64,000 nt of DNA from Hymenolepis diminuta (GCA_900708905.1 CAADRB010000031.1:2011576-2075575), one strand, 5' to 3'. Positions 1 to 12,230 are shown, counted from the stretch's first letter. Numbers and translations: made by a program. The notes: generated by a model not told the origin, from the sequence alone.

Positions 1-3000
1 TCTGTCCAGTTGCAATCTTTAAACGTCATTCATATTTAATGGGTGCGCAAAACATGATTGTTATATTGATAAATTATTTTAATTTATTTATAATTTTGGT
101 TTTATGATTCCAATTAATATGCTTACCCTTTTTAGAAATTAATCAAATTTTAATAACCATAGAAAAGTATAATTCTTTTAAGTATTCAGTTTAAGAAGGA
201 AATAGTTTATAATTTTAAGTTTTATGAAAATAAGCTTTAATTTCTCGATCACTTGCCCTCATTTCCTGATTTTATACCTTATACGAAAAGGATTAAATAT
301 GCAATTTTCTTAAAGTAAATGTAATTATCAATTACGCGGTAAGCCTCTGATTTATTATATATTTGAGGTCTAATGCATTCATATGAGAGACAATGCTACA
401 AATTTCCTCAAATGAGATTATATATTTCAATTTTTTACTTAAAGGATAACAATATCAATAAATGCGATCTAAAAATGAAAAAAAACCTGTTAGCCATTAT
501 TAACTAGACTATTTTTATTGGCATTTAAAACGAATTTGTGTGATTTGATAGTATTTTTATACTTATTAAAAAACAGTAAGACCTTGATTGTCGATAACAC
601 CAAGAGATCCTGTCTTTCAACTCAAGATTTCGATATTTTGCTAATGCATCCATGAAAATCTAAACGAATAATTTTTATTTTCATTCCAATCCTTTTCTGA
701 TTAAATAAATCAAATTGCGTTTGCATGTCAAAATTAATAAAATAATTATTGAATTTTTTGGAATGGTATTCCGTCAAAATTGCTTCCATTTATGATCCCT
801 AAAAATTTTCAAATTTTTTTGCGAATTAATTTTACATGTGCAAAAGGCTTACTTTTAGCTAAAATTTGCGTTACGACCTCAAGAATTATTCCACAAATTA
901 CCAAGAGAAAAAATTGTTCGTAGTATTTCTGATTTAATCATAAATAATGAAAGAGGTTTAAAATAGTAGAACATTTATAAATAAAACAAAATGAAGGTCT
1001 TTTAATATCCCACTTTACTAACGACTACCTAGTCATTTAATTGTATTAATTCATTTGTTATTTATTAACAACGTCCAAATAAATTTCCACCTTGAGAATG
1101 CATCTTTAAACACAAGGATTAATGACCTGTCCACTGTAGTTAAGTGGAAAGAGTCTAACTGAATTTAAAATTAGAATAAAATTAAATTGTATTCAAATTT
1201 CCGCTATTTAATGTCTGTGTTCGAATGTACAATTTCTTAACGGAAAAAATTTAGCTACACTCCAAGTTTTGACCAGTTCATCAATTTTTATGGTTTGTCA
1301 ACAACCTCAGATATATTACTTTGACAAAGAGTTGAAAATTTCAGCCTTTATTGAAAAAATGTTAAATATTTTTTTATAAAATCTTAAAACATCTGATGTC
1401 TATAAATAATAAATATTTTAATGGATATCTCAATGGGACTGTAGGCTAATCACGTATTAAATTTATTATCAGAATAAAGAAATTTGTTAAACTTAATAAA
1501 AATGGGCTGGAACATTCATTTAAATATTCAATTGTCAAGCAGAGATGTAATTTAATATTATGCGTCACTATTGTACTAGTGAAAAATAAAATTGTTGCAT
1601 TAATAAATGCATGTGAATGACGATTCATTATCACATGACTTCTTGACAGTATAGTATACAGATATACTATTAAATATTCTTTGTGTAACTAATTATAACT
1701 TGCTGCGTTAAAATAAACCATACAGTAGAAATACTAATGCAATATGGAATTTTCGGGAAATAAATACCCAAAATATAAAGATATTTTGTATTATAAGTAC
1801 AATTAAGAGATAAGTTTTTAAATTAGTTAATGCCAAGAAATTATATCGCAAATCAGACCATTCTATTGTTCTAGTAAAATAAGTAATCACGCACCTGGGC
1901 GGTACAAAACCATTTAATATTATTGGAGATCAAAAAGAAATGAATATTAAATTTATTTCACAATTTTAAATGTACGGAACTCGTTTTTTCCTCTTTCGCT
2001 TATATAGTAGTTTGATTAGATATAAAACCTACTTTTATTTGCATCTAATAACCACTTTTATTATAAAATAAATTATTTGCTGTGTAAAAGATTCCCATTT
2101 ATTTTAATAAAAATAACTAAAATTACGCCAATTTATTCATTTTTCTTATATATTTAAATAGCACTGTTTATTTTGTGACTTGCTGTCTATAAATATTAAT
2201 AGAATATTTAATACTCTAAATAACTCGTGAAATGAAATACAAAATATCGAATTCATTAGATAGTTAACATTTTGAAACAAAACTTTTTGAATTACAATGG
2301 ATTTAAAAAATGTTGTGCTAGTTTGCAATTTAAAATTACTGCTAAATCAAAATTTTATTAATTAAAACAAAGACTAAATACATGCAAATTAATTGAATTT
2401 ATTCAGCATTTGCCACAAAATATCATGCAAATTATTTTCCGTTTAAGATCATTACTATTAAAATTACTGAAACTTCAAAATACAAGAAAAAGCCTTCTTC
2501 AGATAAATTCATAAGTTATAATAGTTATGTTATATTTTGGTAATGCCATTCATTTGATATGATAAAAGTATGAAAGGCCTTTTCTGTAAAATATATAGAT
2601 ACATTTTTATCTACTAGAATTTATCACTTTGTGATAAGTTGAATCGACGATCTTGTGGGCTAAATGGCAAACATATTTTAAAAATAAGCATAAAAAATTA
2701 GGCAACTTTATAAAGAATAATGATTCTTTTTTCCCTTTACTCCATTCTGTTTTTCAAAATGATCTAGCAATTATCGGTAATAACACAAAAGGTTATTATT
2801 AAAAATAATATTTTAGCATATTCCTGTTTTTCAAACGAAAATCAGTTTTACTTAAAGTATTTGCTTTACTTTGGTAGAGAACAAATAATTCACCTTTACT
2901 GCTGACATATCATCGAACGAAATACTTGGTAATCTGATTGTGAACTGAATAAATTTGTGGCATTCAGATTTTTAATTTAAATAATAAAACTCTTTATTCG

Positions 3001-3380
3001 TATATAAATCGATGAAGACACTTAAAGGTTATTAACAATTTCGACAAAACAAAAGATTTTGTGATATGATCTAATAAAATAGCATGTCAGACTTTCCTTA
3101 ATATGTAAGTCCAATTTTATCATTAACTGGCCTTTTATAAAAACACCCATAAAAGGTGCGTGAAAACTAACTTAGATGGTATAATCAACCATTTCGAAGT
3201 AATTACTCTTATTAAGGGTACAATGTGATCAATTTGCAGTAAATAAAACAATTCAAGTAAGGAATAGCATTTAATAGCACTAAATGCGTAGCAAAACACG
3301 AAGATATTAAAAATAAGCAATAATACTAAACCAATGAGGCCGTGAAACGCATGCACAATGCATGCATTTGTGCAAATCAA
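1..3380. other. AT-rich non-coding DNA, no gene seen
   Basis: Very A+T-rich sequence with many homopolymer A and T runs. The open frames here are all about 60-100 codons, rich in Ile/Phe/Leu/Asn/Lys, and match no family I recognise, as expected by chance in such DNA. I see no transposon terminal repeats, tRNA-like boxes or long direct repeats. It could be intergenic or intronic. Confidence 0.7.
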
Positions 3381-3389
3381 ATTTACCGA

Positions 3390-4340
3390 TTTATTTTTAT
3401 AGAAAGTTGGTGAATATTGTCCATAACTGGTCTGGGTCATGTGGCAGGTGGACAAATCGGGGGCTTTGTGGAGAGGAGTCCAACATTTCGGGATTGTCTA
3501 TACCGAATCTGCTTGAAAGAACGTTATTGAAGGAGGTGCCAACTTCGGCAACTTGCAAAATGTGAAGAAGAGTTCTGTTCAACAGAAGAGTTTGCCTGTG
3601 CCACAAAGCGCGTGGAATGAGGCATTGATGGAGACGTTTCATGCACCAGGTATGTGGGTATGGCATCAGAATCAGGGAGGGCTGAATCACGCGAGATATT
3701 TGCATCTTAACTCCTTCTCTTGACCATAACTTCCTTCATTAGTTTTAATAGTCGAGTTCTTGGTAACAACCAAGGCTTTGTTTGAGGCTTAGAAATGAAA
3801 ATAAGACATCTGAACTATTCTTCTGTTAAAGTGCCGAAGCTATAGTTAAGGCGGGCGTAGAAGAGGAAGAAGTTCTAAACAGAAACTCTTCGACCTGCAC
3901 AGTTTCAACGAATTCCTAGAGTAGCACGAATTTTGAGCGACTTTATTATTCGACAGGACCCAGCTTCCCGACAGGACAACGAACTCTTGTTTTCTTATCC
4001 CATTCAGCAGTATTCAACGTGAACACATACTTGTGGTCATCGTATCATGGCTCAAAAAATTGCTTGATTTAATAACATATATGAACTCAGGAACCTTCTG
4101 CTGACATCTTTAAGAGCTATAGGATCAGGAATTTCAACAGATGCAGGTTTAATAGAATAGGCTTAAGAGACGGAAAATACAGATGTAATAGAAGAATTCA
4201 CATGTTTAAAACCTTCACATTTGGTCAAGAGAGCCTTTATTTCTGCAGGTGGACTTTTAAACATCTCAGACAATTATGAAAAGTCTACAGATTCTTGAGA
4301 GACCAATGAAGGCGTTTTCAGCCTCCAAAATATTCACAAG
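3390..4340. other. GC-richer block, unrecognised decayed element or exon
   Basis: About 950 bp are clearly less AT-rich than the surroundings, with short open stretches on both strands. The longest is a 102-codon frame on the minus strand (3705 to 3397), which begins MQISRVIQPSLILMPYPHTW. An alternative minus-strand frame over the same DNA is serine- and proline-rich. Neither resembles a domain I know, and both end in stops within about 100 codons. The composition suggests former coding sequence, either a decayed transposon or a pseudogene, but strand and family are open. Confidence 0.35.
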
Positions 4341-4639
4341 TTCCCCTTACTCAATATAACGACAATAAGCAAACTTCCCTAATTTTCTCCAAATTCTACC
4401 AGGCAGGGGCTCACATTTTGTGTTTATTTTGACAATTATGCAAAATTAGTAAGCAATTAAAAATAAAATTATGTAAATAAGTAAAATCGTAGCATCAATT
4501 TTTTCTGGATAGAAATATTCATTTTTTGAAAAGAAGCTGATCTTGCTATGAGAATTATTTAGTTTACTACCATGTAGACACTTCCATATTCAATCCAATA
4601 GCTTTCTTAAAATTCTTATTTAACTCATCTCTATTATGT

Positions 4640-4930
4640 TAAGATTGTAAGATCATTCTGCTTTCTCAACTATTAGAAGGAAAAATAAACTGGAGTGGCA
4701 AGACTAACCCTCATGAATGAAATAAGGCCGCTCAATGAGTAGTCAACATCGTATACAAGCATTTACAACAATCCAGGCGGTGACTAATTAAATTTGAACT
4801 CGGAAAGTAACCTATCATTTTAGTTAATATTGTAAAACTGAAATCCAGAACGTTACTCTAAGCATCTTCTTGAACCCTCTCCTTTTATAATTCATTGAAC
4901 TTAGCGCTAACCGATTTCACTAACCTCCCC
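4640..4930 (+). repeat. Dispersed repeat family A, copy 1
   Basis: This copy shares ordered blocks with copies at 5.7, 11.9, 17.2, 25.4, 28.0, 29.5, 38.4 and 38.7 kb. It starts with a block reading AAGATCATTCTGCTTTCTCA, then a purine-rich A-run, then a 'GTGGCAAGAC' block, and ends in a block like TTCATTGAACTTA. It is diverged from the other copies, and no coding frame or terminal inverted repeat is visible. Confidence 0.6.
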
Positions 4931-5713
4931 ACGAAATACTACAAAATTTTAAACACTAACAATACATGCAATTAAGTTATTAAAAGATTTATTTTTAGGT
5001 GTCATTCAATTTTGGTTGCTAGGATGTTCATGTATGTTTTATTTCCAGTAAATGACTTTACGATTTGTCATTCAGATGATAAGAATTTTTTCTAATTGTA
5101 TCTTCTTAGTTTTTTTATTAAAACTGTTTTAATGAGGTTCTAATTTTAGAATATTTTTCGAAACGCATTAAATAGAAATATAATGAAAAGCAGTGGTTTT
5201 TGATCTTTTCATTGGCAGTTCTAGATTAACGTATTCCTTTATTGATCAATTTTCTTCGGAGGAGAACAAACTTTTTAATTTCAATTGATTTTTAAAATAT
5301 GACATTTTTGGTAGAGAAAATGGTAAAAATTTCCTAGGTCAAATACAAAGAAACAGTGCAGAGTTAACACCCATTTGTTTGTAATTTATCGTACTTCCAC
5401 TTGAATGGTAACAATTTTGTAAAATATGCCCATAAAAGTTGCATAAATTGATTTATTAATATACAATAAAAAGTTAACTTTTATCATCCAAAACAAATAA
5501 AATTTTATTTAAATTTTGCTATTGGAGACAAATTCGATTTGACAGAAAGACTCGGGATAATTTCATTTTTGTCGTCTTATTTGAAGCATTTTCTGATGTT
5601 AGAAGTTATCAATTATTAACAGTTGATAATTAACAATTAACAATATTGTTTTTCTTAAAAACCAGAACACATGTTTAATTTTCAATTTTCATGGTTGAGT
5701 TAACACCTAATGA
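4931..5713. other. AT-rich spacer, nothing recognised
   Basis: AT-rich DNA between two family A repeats. A short run of near-repeats of TTAACAATTAAC lies around 5618-5646. No gene or element is recognised. Confidence 0.6.
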
Positions 5714-6060
5714 GTCCACTTTGAGTGGACACGGCCTACTGAGCTCTGCTAAGTCAAAAATTCTGATACGCCATGATCATGTAGGCTACTAAATATCATG
5801 CAAGAGCGTTCTGCTTTCTCAAATTTTGAAAGAAAAAATGACTTGAAGTGGCAAGAATAACTATTATGTGTAAACAACCGGTTAAGAAGCATCTGATATC
5901 AAGGACAAGTATAAGCTCGGTGTTCTAGGGAAAAAATCATTAACTTTGAATTTTGCAATGTGAACTACTCATTAAGTGAATAATTTACGATTCTTATCCA
6001 AGATTAAATGAAGCCGAATTCGTTCACGCCTTGAAGTTTTACACAGCATTTCCACCACCA
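5714..6060 (+). repeat. Dispersed repeat family A, copy 2
   Basis: A longer copy that includes the 5' head of the family (a 'GGCCTACTGAGCTCTGCTAAG' type block around 5733-5753). Next come the 'TTCTGCTTTCTCAAATTTTG' block, a 'GTGGCAAGA' block, and the 'TTGAATTTTGCAATGTGAAC' and 'AAGTGAATAATTTACGA' blocks. A perfect 7-bp hairpin with a 3-nt loop (5714-5720 with 5724-5730) sits at its left edge. No coding capacity is seen. Confidence 0.6.
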
Positions 6061-7140
6061 TTATCTTTTGGTTATAACTTGTGGTCAGACCCACTGTTAT
6101 GAGATATGTCTATCGTTGTTCCGACCCCAGAGTGAGAGAGAAAGTGATTTACAGGGCAAATTTGTCCAGTAACCAAACCAAACTAGATTATCCATTTATA
6201 CCAAAAGTGAGTTTGGTCAAATTTTAATTTATCGGAGAAGTTTAAACTAATCACTGAATTTCGTAATCTGATCGTGGGAGGAGGTTATTGGTTAGACAGC
6301 AAAACAATCGATAAATTGCGGTGCACGCTAGATCATTCTTTCACCTTCCGACCACTGCAACTTTGTCTTGCCTCCAAAAATGACATTGGGCATTTTGTAT
6401 TGATGTGGGTAATCCTAATGCACTAATAAAACATGTGATATTATTAAATTCTCACTGATAATATTTCACGAGAATTAGTCCTTAACATTTCATTATACTG
6501 GCTTTGAATATTAAAATATAGAAGTCGGTGAATTGGTTATTAAATAGTGAGGATAAAATCACTATCAATACTTTATCGTAAAAGTTTTATTTGCAATGAA
6601 GAAAAAATACCAATGGTCCACTTATATGGTAAAGACTTCAACACATAGCTTTATCTTGAAATCTCCCAACACTCTGTAAGTGCCCTTAAGTAGGCATCAC
6701 CAGTAGGAACGGCGAATGTTTCTATTGAAAGAAATTTGCTGCGAAAATAATTTTAGGCACTGATTGCTTAGGTTGATTTGGCAAATAAGACTGAGTGGAT
6801 GGGCAAGAATATATTGAAAATTTATAATTTAAAATTTTGCGTAGAAAACACGTATTATAATGATGTTCTCAAAAAATCATATAATATTAATTTTACTGAT
6901 AAATCTATGGATTCAATGAATAAATGTTATTAATCGTTGATCTTTTGCCCATAGTTTCAATTTTTGGCTGACCTAATTATAATTGGGTTTATTCTTTTAA
7001 TGATTATGTAATAGAGTTGGTAATTCATTTACGCAATTTATGCTTCATAAATAAAATACTTTATAACGCTGCTTATATTATATTAGATAGTTAAACTTAA
7101 AACACAGCGCTTTACTATAGCAGATGGTGAGTGCCAGTTA
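6061..7140. other. Spacer, nothing recognised
   Basis: Mixed-composition DNA. The stretch 6061-6420 is less AT-rich than average but has no open frame of note on either strand. The rest is AT-rich with nothing recognisable. Confidence 0.6.
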
Positions 7141-7345
7141 GTGGGGCATTGGTCACCGTGTACGTCTGGTATGTCAAAGGTCACCGAATTGGCGGACACT
7201 CAATGAGCGCCATGGCCAACCGCACTGATTAAGCGTCAAAAACACAGAAGGTAGCAGAAATGGAGTCTTTAACCAGGGAGGCTATATGGTGCCACTGGTA
7301 ACCCAAGATGAGTGTTGAATAACGCCTTCCTAAGTGAGTTTGTGA
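7141..7345 (+). repeat. SINE-like element with tRNA-like head
   Basis: The block GTGGGGCATTGGTCACCGTG at 7141 resembles a pol III A box region. It is followed by 'TGTCAAAGGTCACCGAATTGG' in the B-box position (degenerate), then a body 'GAGCGCCATGGCCAACCGCACTG'. The right end reads 'AACGCCTTCCTAAGTGAGTTT'. The same body and right-end blocks occur in order at 50.7 kb and 57.5 kb, which supports a SINE family. The copy is old and mutated, and is unlikely to be transcribed. Confidence 0.6.
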
Positions 7346-8680
7346 ATTATTAAACAAACGCTGAAAATTTTATAATTTCATAAAATATCTTAATTGTTTA
7401 AATGAAGCTACTAATGTTAAAGATGAATCTCAAATATCTCTTCAGATATGAATATCAGTTATTATTTTTCAAACAAAGAAAATAATTTTTCATTTCTCAC
7501 AAACATGGTATGCGGTGGGTTTTTAATTTTCTTTCCGAGTGAGCTTACTGTTGTCACCTTAATGGACGAATTAGGAATTAAGAGGAAATAAATCTTTGAT
7601 ACAATTCGGAATAAAAGAGCGTATTAGTCATCAACAAATGATTTGATAGGCGGGGGGGGGGGGTTATATTAAGGTATCTTTAAAACCCTTGAAATAGAGC
7701 CTTGTTCATATACGTCAATAGAAAACAAATATTCAAATATTTAGTTTTAAACTTGAAAGTAATAATAGTAAAAGAGTGTAAATATGGCATTTTCGAAATA
7801 ATGCACAACATATTTTGTTCAAATAAAATTAAAAAAATAAATGGAAATTATTTTAAAAGGTTGTTTTATTCATCAGTATTTTAGTCATTCTCCTCGAATA
7901 AAACGCTTGCCAAAAGATTAAAGACATTACAATTGCAAAATAATATCCTCAGATACAGGTTTGTGAGATTGAATACACCGCAACTCGGATAAAAGAAATA
8001 ATATATAAACCAGCATCATTTTTATGTTTCAGCCGCATTTAAGTCCAAGAAGCACCAAAACCAGTTTAATATTTACCATAATTTGATCAGGTTAAAACCG
8101 TATGGAGTTCTAAAGAGAACACAGACATTTTTAATTTGGCAATAATTTAAATGGAACTCAAATTACTGGGATTAAATTCATATAGCTTTTATACAATAAA
8201 GCACTTTACAAATATATAAATATATATTTACAATTCCGTTTTTAAGTTTAGAAAATTTAATAAATGTACTTTTAAATATTAGCCAAGCTGAAATTATTTT
8301 AGGAAAGTGCCTCTTGAGGTGGGCAAATTGAAATATTCCCTTAAATCTATCTGAAATGAAATATTTACTTTTAATGTTAACGAAAAAGATTTTGTGAATT
8401 AAGGCTGCTCTAAACTACATCAAACAGTGATACAGTTAAAAAAAATAAAATTTGCATTTCAGTATATTACGATTATTATTTTGCATTAAAAGCTGAAAAT
8501 TTTATAATTTTAACAGATTATTGGGGAATATAAAAAGCTTTCTCCCATTATGAAACAATACACGCTGAAGTATCATGTGAATATTAATTAAATAGATGTA
8601 TTACTCAGTAATTATTTCATTCTCTATTTTCGGCCAGTATTGTTAAAAATAAAATAGAAATGATAATGTAATAATTTCTT
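7346..8680. other. AT-rich spacer with a G12 run
   Basis: AT-rich DNA with no recognised gene. It contains an isolated homopolymer of twelve G at 7652-7663. A 60-codon frame at 7702-7884 is Lys/Ile/Phe/Asn-rich and is taken as chance. Confidence 0.65.
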
Positions 8681-8689
8681 TAACTTAGC

Positions 8690-9570
8690 ATCGGTGGTTT
8701 ATACTTCGGATGTCTGGAATGAAACACCATATTCATTTTTATTTTCCACGGAAGACCCCCTCTCACTAACATCTCGACAGGAGTTACTTTCGATTCTAAT
8801 TTTAATGCAGTGGCCATTGCAGAAAATATTTATGCCATCGCTTTCTTTTCTGGTCCTTCTCTCCGCTCATTTTCCTTACACATTTAAGGAGATTCTTCTG
8901 TGAATTACTATTTCACTTCATAGTGTCTTTCGCGCTTGTTATTGGTTCTGTTTCCGGACTGACCGTTGATTTAAACTTCTGAGTGGCGTACTTCTTTCTG
9001 AATTCCGGTTTCGTTCGGCAAATTGTTTCTTTATGCCCTTGTTTGCCATATGAATTGCATTTATGAGATTTATATGGACACAATCGGGAAAAGTGCAACT
9101 CATTATAGAGCTAGCATTCTGTTAGAATTTTACGGAGGGAAGAAATATTCTTGGGCACAGTTTTACAATAAATTCAACATATTTATGCGCTCGGAAATTT
9201 CGCCCATTTAATATACAAATTTAAGTATTCATTTGCACTGATCTTTAACACAATGCTATCACTTGCTCCAATCACTCTAAGGATTCGGCAACAGACAGCA
9301 GTTTGAAAAATTCTCGAAGACCCTTCAAGCACACTAGATATCTGAAATGATCCTTCAGAATGACAGAAAAATTGGAGAGTTCAAAATAGCACTGGTACGG
9401 CCAGCATGGATCGTCCAGTCCTTATTTATCTTGTTGAGAGAAAGACATTCTAAGCACTTTCAAAGTGTGCCGGACATTTCATCAAATATAACCCAAAGAA
9501 CTGAGGAAGGCTCATCAATTTTTGTACGAGCACTTGTTCCTGGGTGGATGATGAATTTAAGTTTTTAATT
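8690..9570 (-). pseudogene. Gypsy-like LTR retrotransposon gag relic (zinc-knuckle region)
   Basis: Read on the minus strand, positions 9098 to 8913 encode a basic peptide with KCNSYGKQGHKETICR. This fits a retroviral-type CCHC zinc knuckle (C-x2-C-x4-H-x4-C) in which the second cysteine has become tyrosine. Just upstream, 'LHFSRLCPYKSHKC' looks like the remains of a first knuckle, as in Gypsy/K02A2.6-like gag proteins, which carry two in tandem. Further upstream (about 9620-9440, minus) a fragment 'TQEQVLVQKLMSLPQFFG' lies in another frame. Downstream the frame breaks before any protease or reverse-transcriptase motif I can identify. No long terminal repeats were found. The element is truncated, frameshifted and not functional. 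The retrotransposon gag call is moderate; the exact clade is inference. Confidence 0.5.
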
Positions 9571-10178
9571 TTCATCAGCTTATAACCTTCGTAAAAATGG
9601 TCTAATTTTTCTTCATCTGAGATAACAGCGAGATCGTTTCAGAAAACATCCTCACACATTCAGACTAGTTAGCAAAAGTCTAAACTGGTCCCGGGTCATA
9701 CTAAAATTTATTAACTTGCGGATTTAGTGATTATACAAAAAGTTTGAGTAAAGAAAAATTCGATGCTTCAGCTTTCCTGCTCATATCATTTTGGAAAGCA
9801 CTTCGAGTGGAATCATTATATTTTTTTGCTGTTTCCTCAACATTGATTCATAATGTTTATGATGTTTCGTCCGAAATAAGCCCTCTTGTTCTTGTCTTTT
9901 CCTCAGCATAAATTTAAATTAACCAATATTCAGGGTACATTTGGGTTAAGAAGAAGGAAAAAAAGTTCTCGTTGTTATCGCAGAAACTTGTTACAGTTCT
10001 GTTTGAATTTTACATAGTTATCTAAATGGATAGTTGTTCATTTAAAACATTGAAGGGATAAGCGTTATCTGCAATAAAAAGAAGATGAAAACTAACAATA
10101 TAAATTTCGTCAAAGGAAAAATATTTAATAATTTTTCATAATTTTAATTTCACCTTGACAGGTGTCTAATTGTCATCA
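9571..10178. other. Spacer between Gypsy relic and maT element
   Basis: No clear gene. The first part (to about 9640) may continue the decayed gag relic on the minus strand. The remainder is AT-rich. Confidence 0.5.
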
Positions 10179-10180
10179 TA

Positions 10181-10209
10181 TAGATTGCGTAAGGTATCTG
10201 AGGACACTT
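10181..10209 (+). repeat. Left terminal inverted repeat of the maT-like element
   Basis: Pairs with 11334-11362 in inverted orientation. The inner 18-19 bases (AAGGTATCTGAGGACACTT) differ from the partner at only two positions. The outer ten bases are more diverged. Confidence 0.8.
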
Positions 10210-10368
10210 ATATTTCTGTAATTTAAATTAACTCGATAATGGTTAATGTATTTTTGTCAGAAGATCTCGTGACAGATACTACTATAACTAAGGAAATGAA
10301 AAGACAGGCTGCAGTAGTGCCTATAAAAGCGAAGCACAGAAATTTAGATATTGCAAGACTTCTAAAAG

Positions 10369-11235
10369 TTGTCAGATCTTTCGTTTTTTCGTTTTCGTTT
10401 TAAAGTTAGAAAGGAGGTGAGTGAAAACAATGGGAATGAATTGGTTGCCACGAGAAAGAGAAAAGAGCATTGTCAACGCTCTGGCGACTCATTCAGAACA
10501 CCTGAGTTTGTGAAAAGGGTGCATAGCATGATAGACAAAAGTCCTGGAAAGTCAATGTGTGACATCTTGCGAAAGATCTACAAGTGTCTGAAGGAACAAC
10601 AATATACAAGGAATTTTGTTCATCAAGACCTCAGATGCAAATTATACATTCTTATACGAGGTAAATTAATGCCCTCAAAACGACTCAAGAGAATCGTTTA
10701 AGACGCGCAAAATGACTCTTAAAGAAATTGAAGCACCCAAAAGAACAGGAGTATCATTGGTTTTACTCCGATGGAAAAAAAGATTTGCCAGGATGAAAAG
10801 TCAGTCGAAGAAGTGATAGATGGGTATCTGTGGGTGTGTGGGTGGATTTCACTGAGATTTCAACTGTTATATGCTCGAAGTTTTCAGCAAGCAGGAGTGA
10901 TGGTTCTCGGTGTTGATAGTAGTGAGGGAAGGGCGTATCATGACTTCTCAATTTTGCTCACGGAATTTGATGGCCGGGAATTTTCATCATTATGTTGTAT
11001 CAAACTTATGGCCGCCTTCTAACTACTCACCAGACCTTAATCATTTGGACTATTATCCATGAAGCGGTTTGTCTTCGAAAAGAAAGTAAATAAGTATCCT
11101 CATAACATCAAATCCTCCTCTCTGATGGAAGCCATAGTCCGAACAGTAGAGAACACCAATAATGACCACTTCATCGATGCTTGCAGTCTCTTTCGGCCTC
11201 CAATTTAGTCGGTGTTAGAAGCCGAAGGAGGATAA
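10369..11235 (+). pseudogene. Broken DD37D-type (maT-like) transposase
   Basis: The N-terminal part lies in a 110-codon frame ending at 10701, containing 'SFRTPEFVKRVHSMIDKSPG' and 'FVHQDLRCKLYILIRGK', matching the helix-turn-helix and linker region of maT-type transposases. A frame change follows near 10701-10770. The first catalytic motif (normally YSDEKNF) reads as YSDGKK before another frame change to 'ICQDEK' at about 10785. 'VMVLGVDSSEG' at about 10900 is well conserved. The normal next block, with the second catalytic Asp (QQDSAPSH type), is absent. The sequence jumps to 'NLWPPSNYSPDLNHLDYYP' at about 11000-11060, which keeps the third catalytic region. A stop follows, then 'VNKYPHNIK' and 'HFIDACSLFRPPI' to the C-terminus. 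The protein cannot be active. Confidence 0.8.
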
Positions 11236-11333
11236 ATAGAATAGAACCTAGGTTAATAGGTATTATATTTATTTGTTTTGTTGTAAAATTAGGAAGTCCC
11301 TGCCATTAATGACTTTATTTTCAGTATTTTTAA

Positions 11334-11362
11334 AAGTGTCTTCAGATGCCTTGCATACCCTG
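11334..11362 (-). repeat. Right terminal inverted repeat of the maT-like element
   Basis: Inverted partner of 10181-10209. It ends exactly before a TA dinucleotide at 11363-11364. Read inward it begins CAGGGTATGC, the better-preserved terminus. Confidence 0.8.
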
Positions 11363-11364
11363 TA

Positions 11365-11934
11365 TATTATTGTGACACGCAATAACATATTTGATAATAT
11401 TTATGAGTATGCAAGTACAAAAAATTTTAGAATATAACAATTATTTTTCAGAAGATTGTGTATGACATGTTACATATTTTTGTAATTGAAATTTTCAATG
11501 TTTCTGGGAAATTTTTTTTGAAGTACAAATATTCCATTTGGTTTGCTCTTAATTAAAACTTAAGCTTTATGAATTTCGAAATTTAAAATTTTAAAAATTA
11601 TAAAATTGCCTTTTTATAATTAAAACAAAAATTCTATCTTACCATATTTGGAAGGATTTGGATAGAATTTTCTTTCAATTCAAGCGAAGCTGAATAGATA
11701 TTTGTTTTCTAAAGCAAAAAAGAATATTGACAATCATTTCTACTTTTGCTGCAAGCTTTTAATAAAATTTTGGGAGAAATGCTCACTCTGAAAACCATTG
11801 TCTAGCAAAAATAGATGGTTGGCTATTTGGCTACTTATATTTATCTTGACAAATATGTTAAACATTCCAAGAAATAGAGGTTTATCAAGAGTGGAATTTA
11901 CTTTTCGGGCTTTGGTAAGACCATGTACACAGCT
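11365..11934. other. AT-rich spacer, nothing recognised
   Basis: AT-rich sequence with no gene, terminal repeats or tRNA-like boxes. Confidence 0.6.
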
Positions 11935-12230
11935 TAAAATAGTACCAAATCATTGTGCTTTCTCGAACTTTAAAAGAAGAAATGATTTAAAGTTGCAAGA
12001 CCGACTATAATTATTAAATAACTTGCAAATATGTATTGCAAATTGTGGTCAAGAATCCGACTAGCAATCGGGGAGACGCATTATGAAATTCTAATTTTGG
12101 AATATTCTTCAATCAAAATCCAAAAATCAAATGAAACAACTCCCTTGAGCCTTTCCTCTTCTTACTTCCTACTAAGCTTAACTTATCTCATTTCAGTTGC
12201 TTTCTCAAAAGGAATAATTGCGAACATTTC
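11935..12230 (+). repeat. Dispersed repeat family A, copy 3
   Basis: Family blocks in order: 'ATCATTGTGCTTTCTCGAAC', then 'GTTGCAAGACCGACTATAAT', 'AAGAATCCGACTAGCAATC', 'AATCCAAAAATCAAATGAAA', and a right end with 'CATTTCAGTTGCTTTCTC' that is shared with the copy at 17.2 kb. Two open frames of 70 and 73 codons overlap it but are taken as chance frames. Confidence 0.6.

Larger units (their letters stand above)
10181..11362 (+). mobile_element. Tc1/mariner element of DD37D (maT-like) type, dead, internally deleted
   Basis: A 1182-bp DNA transposon with imperfect 29-bp terminal inverted repeats (10181-10209 and 11334-11362). The right repeat reads inward as CAGGGTATGCAAGGCATCTG. The element is flanked by TA on both sides (10179-10180 and 11363-11364), the expected Tc1/mariner target duplication. 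The interior carries a broken transposase on the plus strand resembling the maT/DD37D lineage common in arthropods. It is shorter than a full-length member because an internal segment with the second catalytic aspartate is missing. Having both ends and the TA duplication makes the boundaries firm; the lineage call rests on remembered conserved blocks. Confidence 0.85.
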
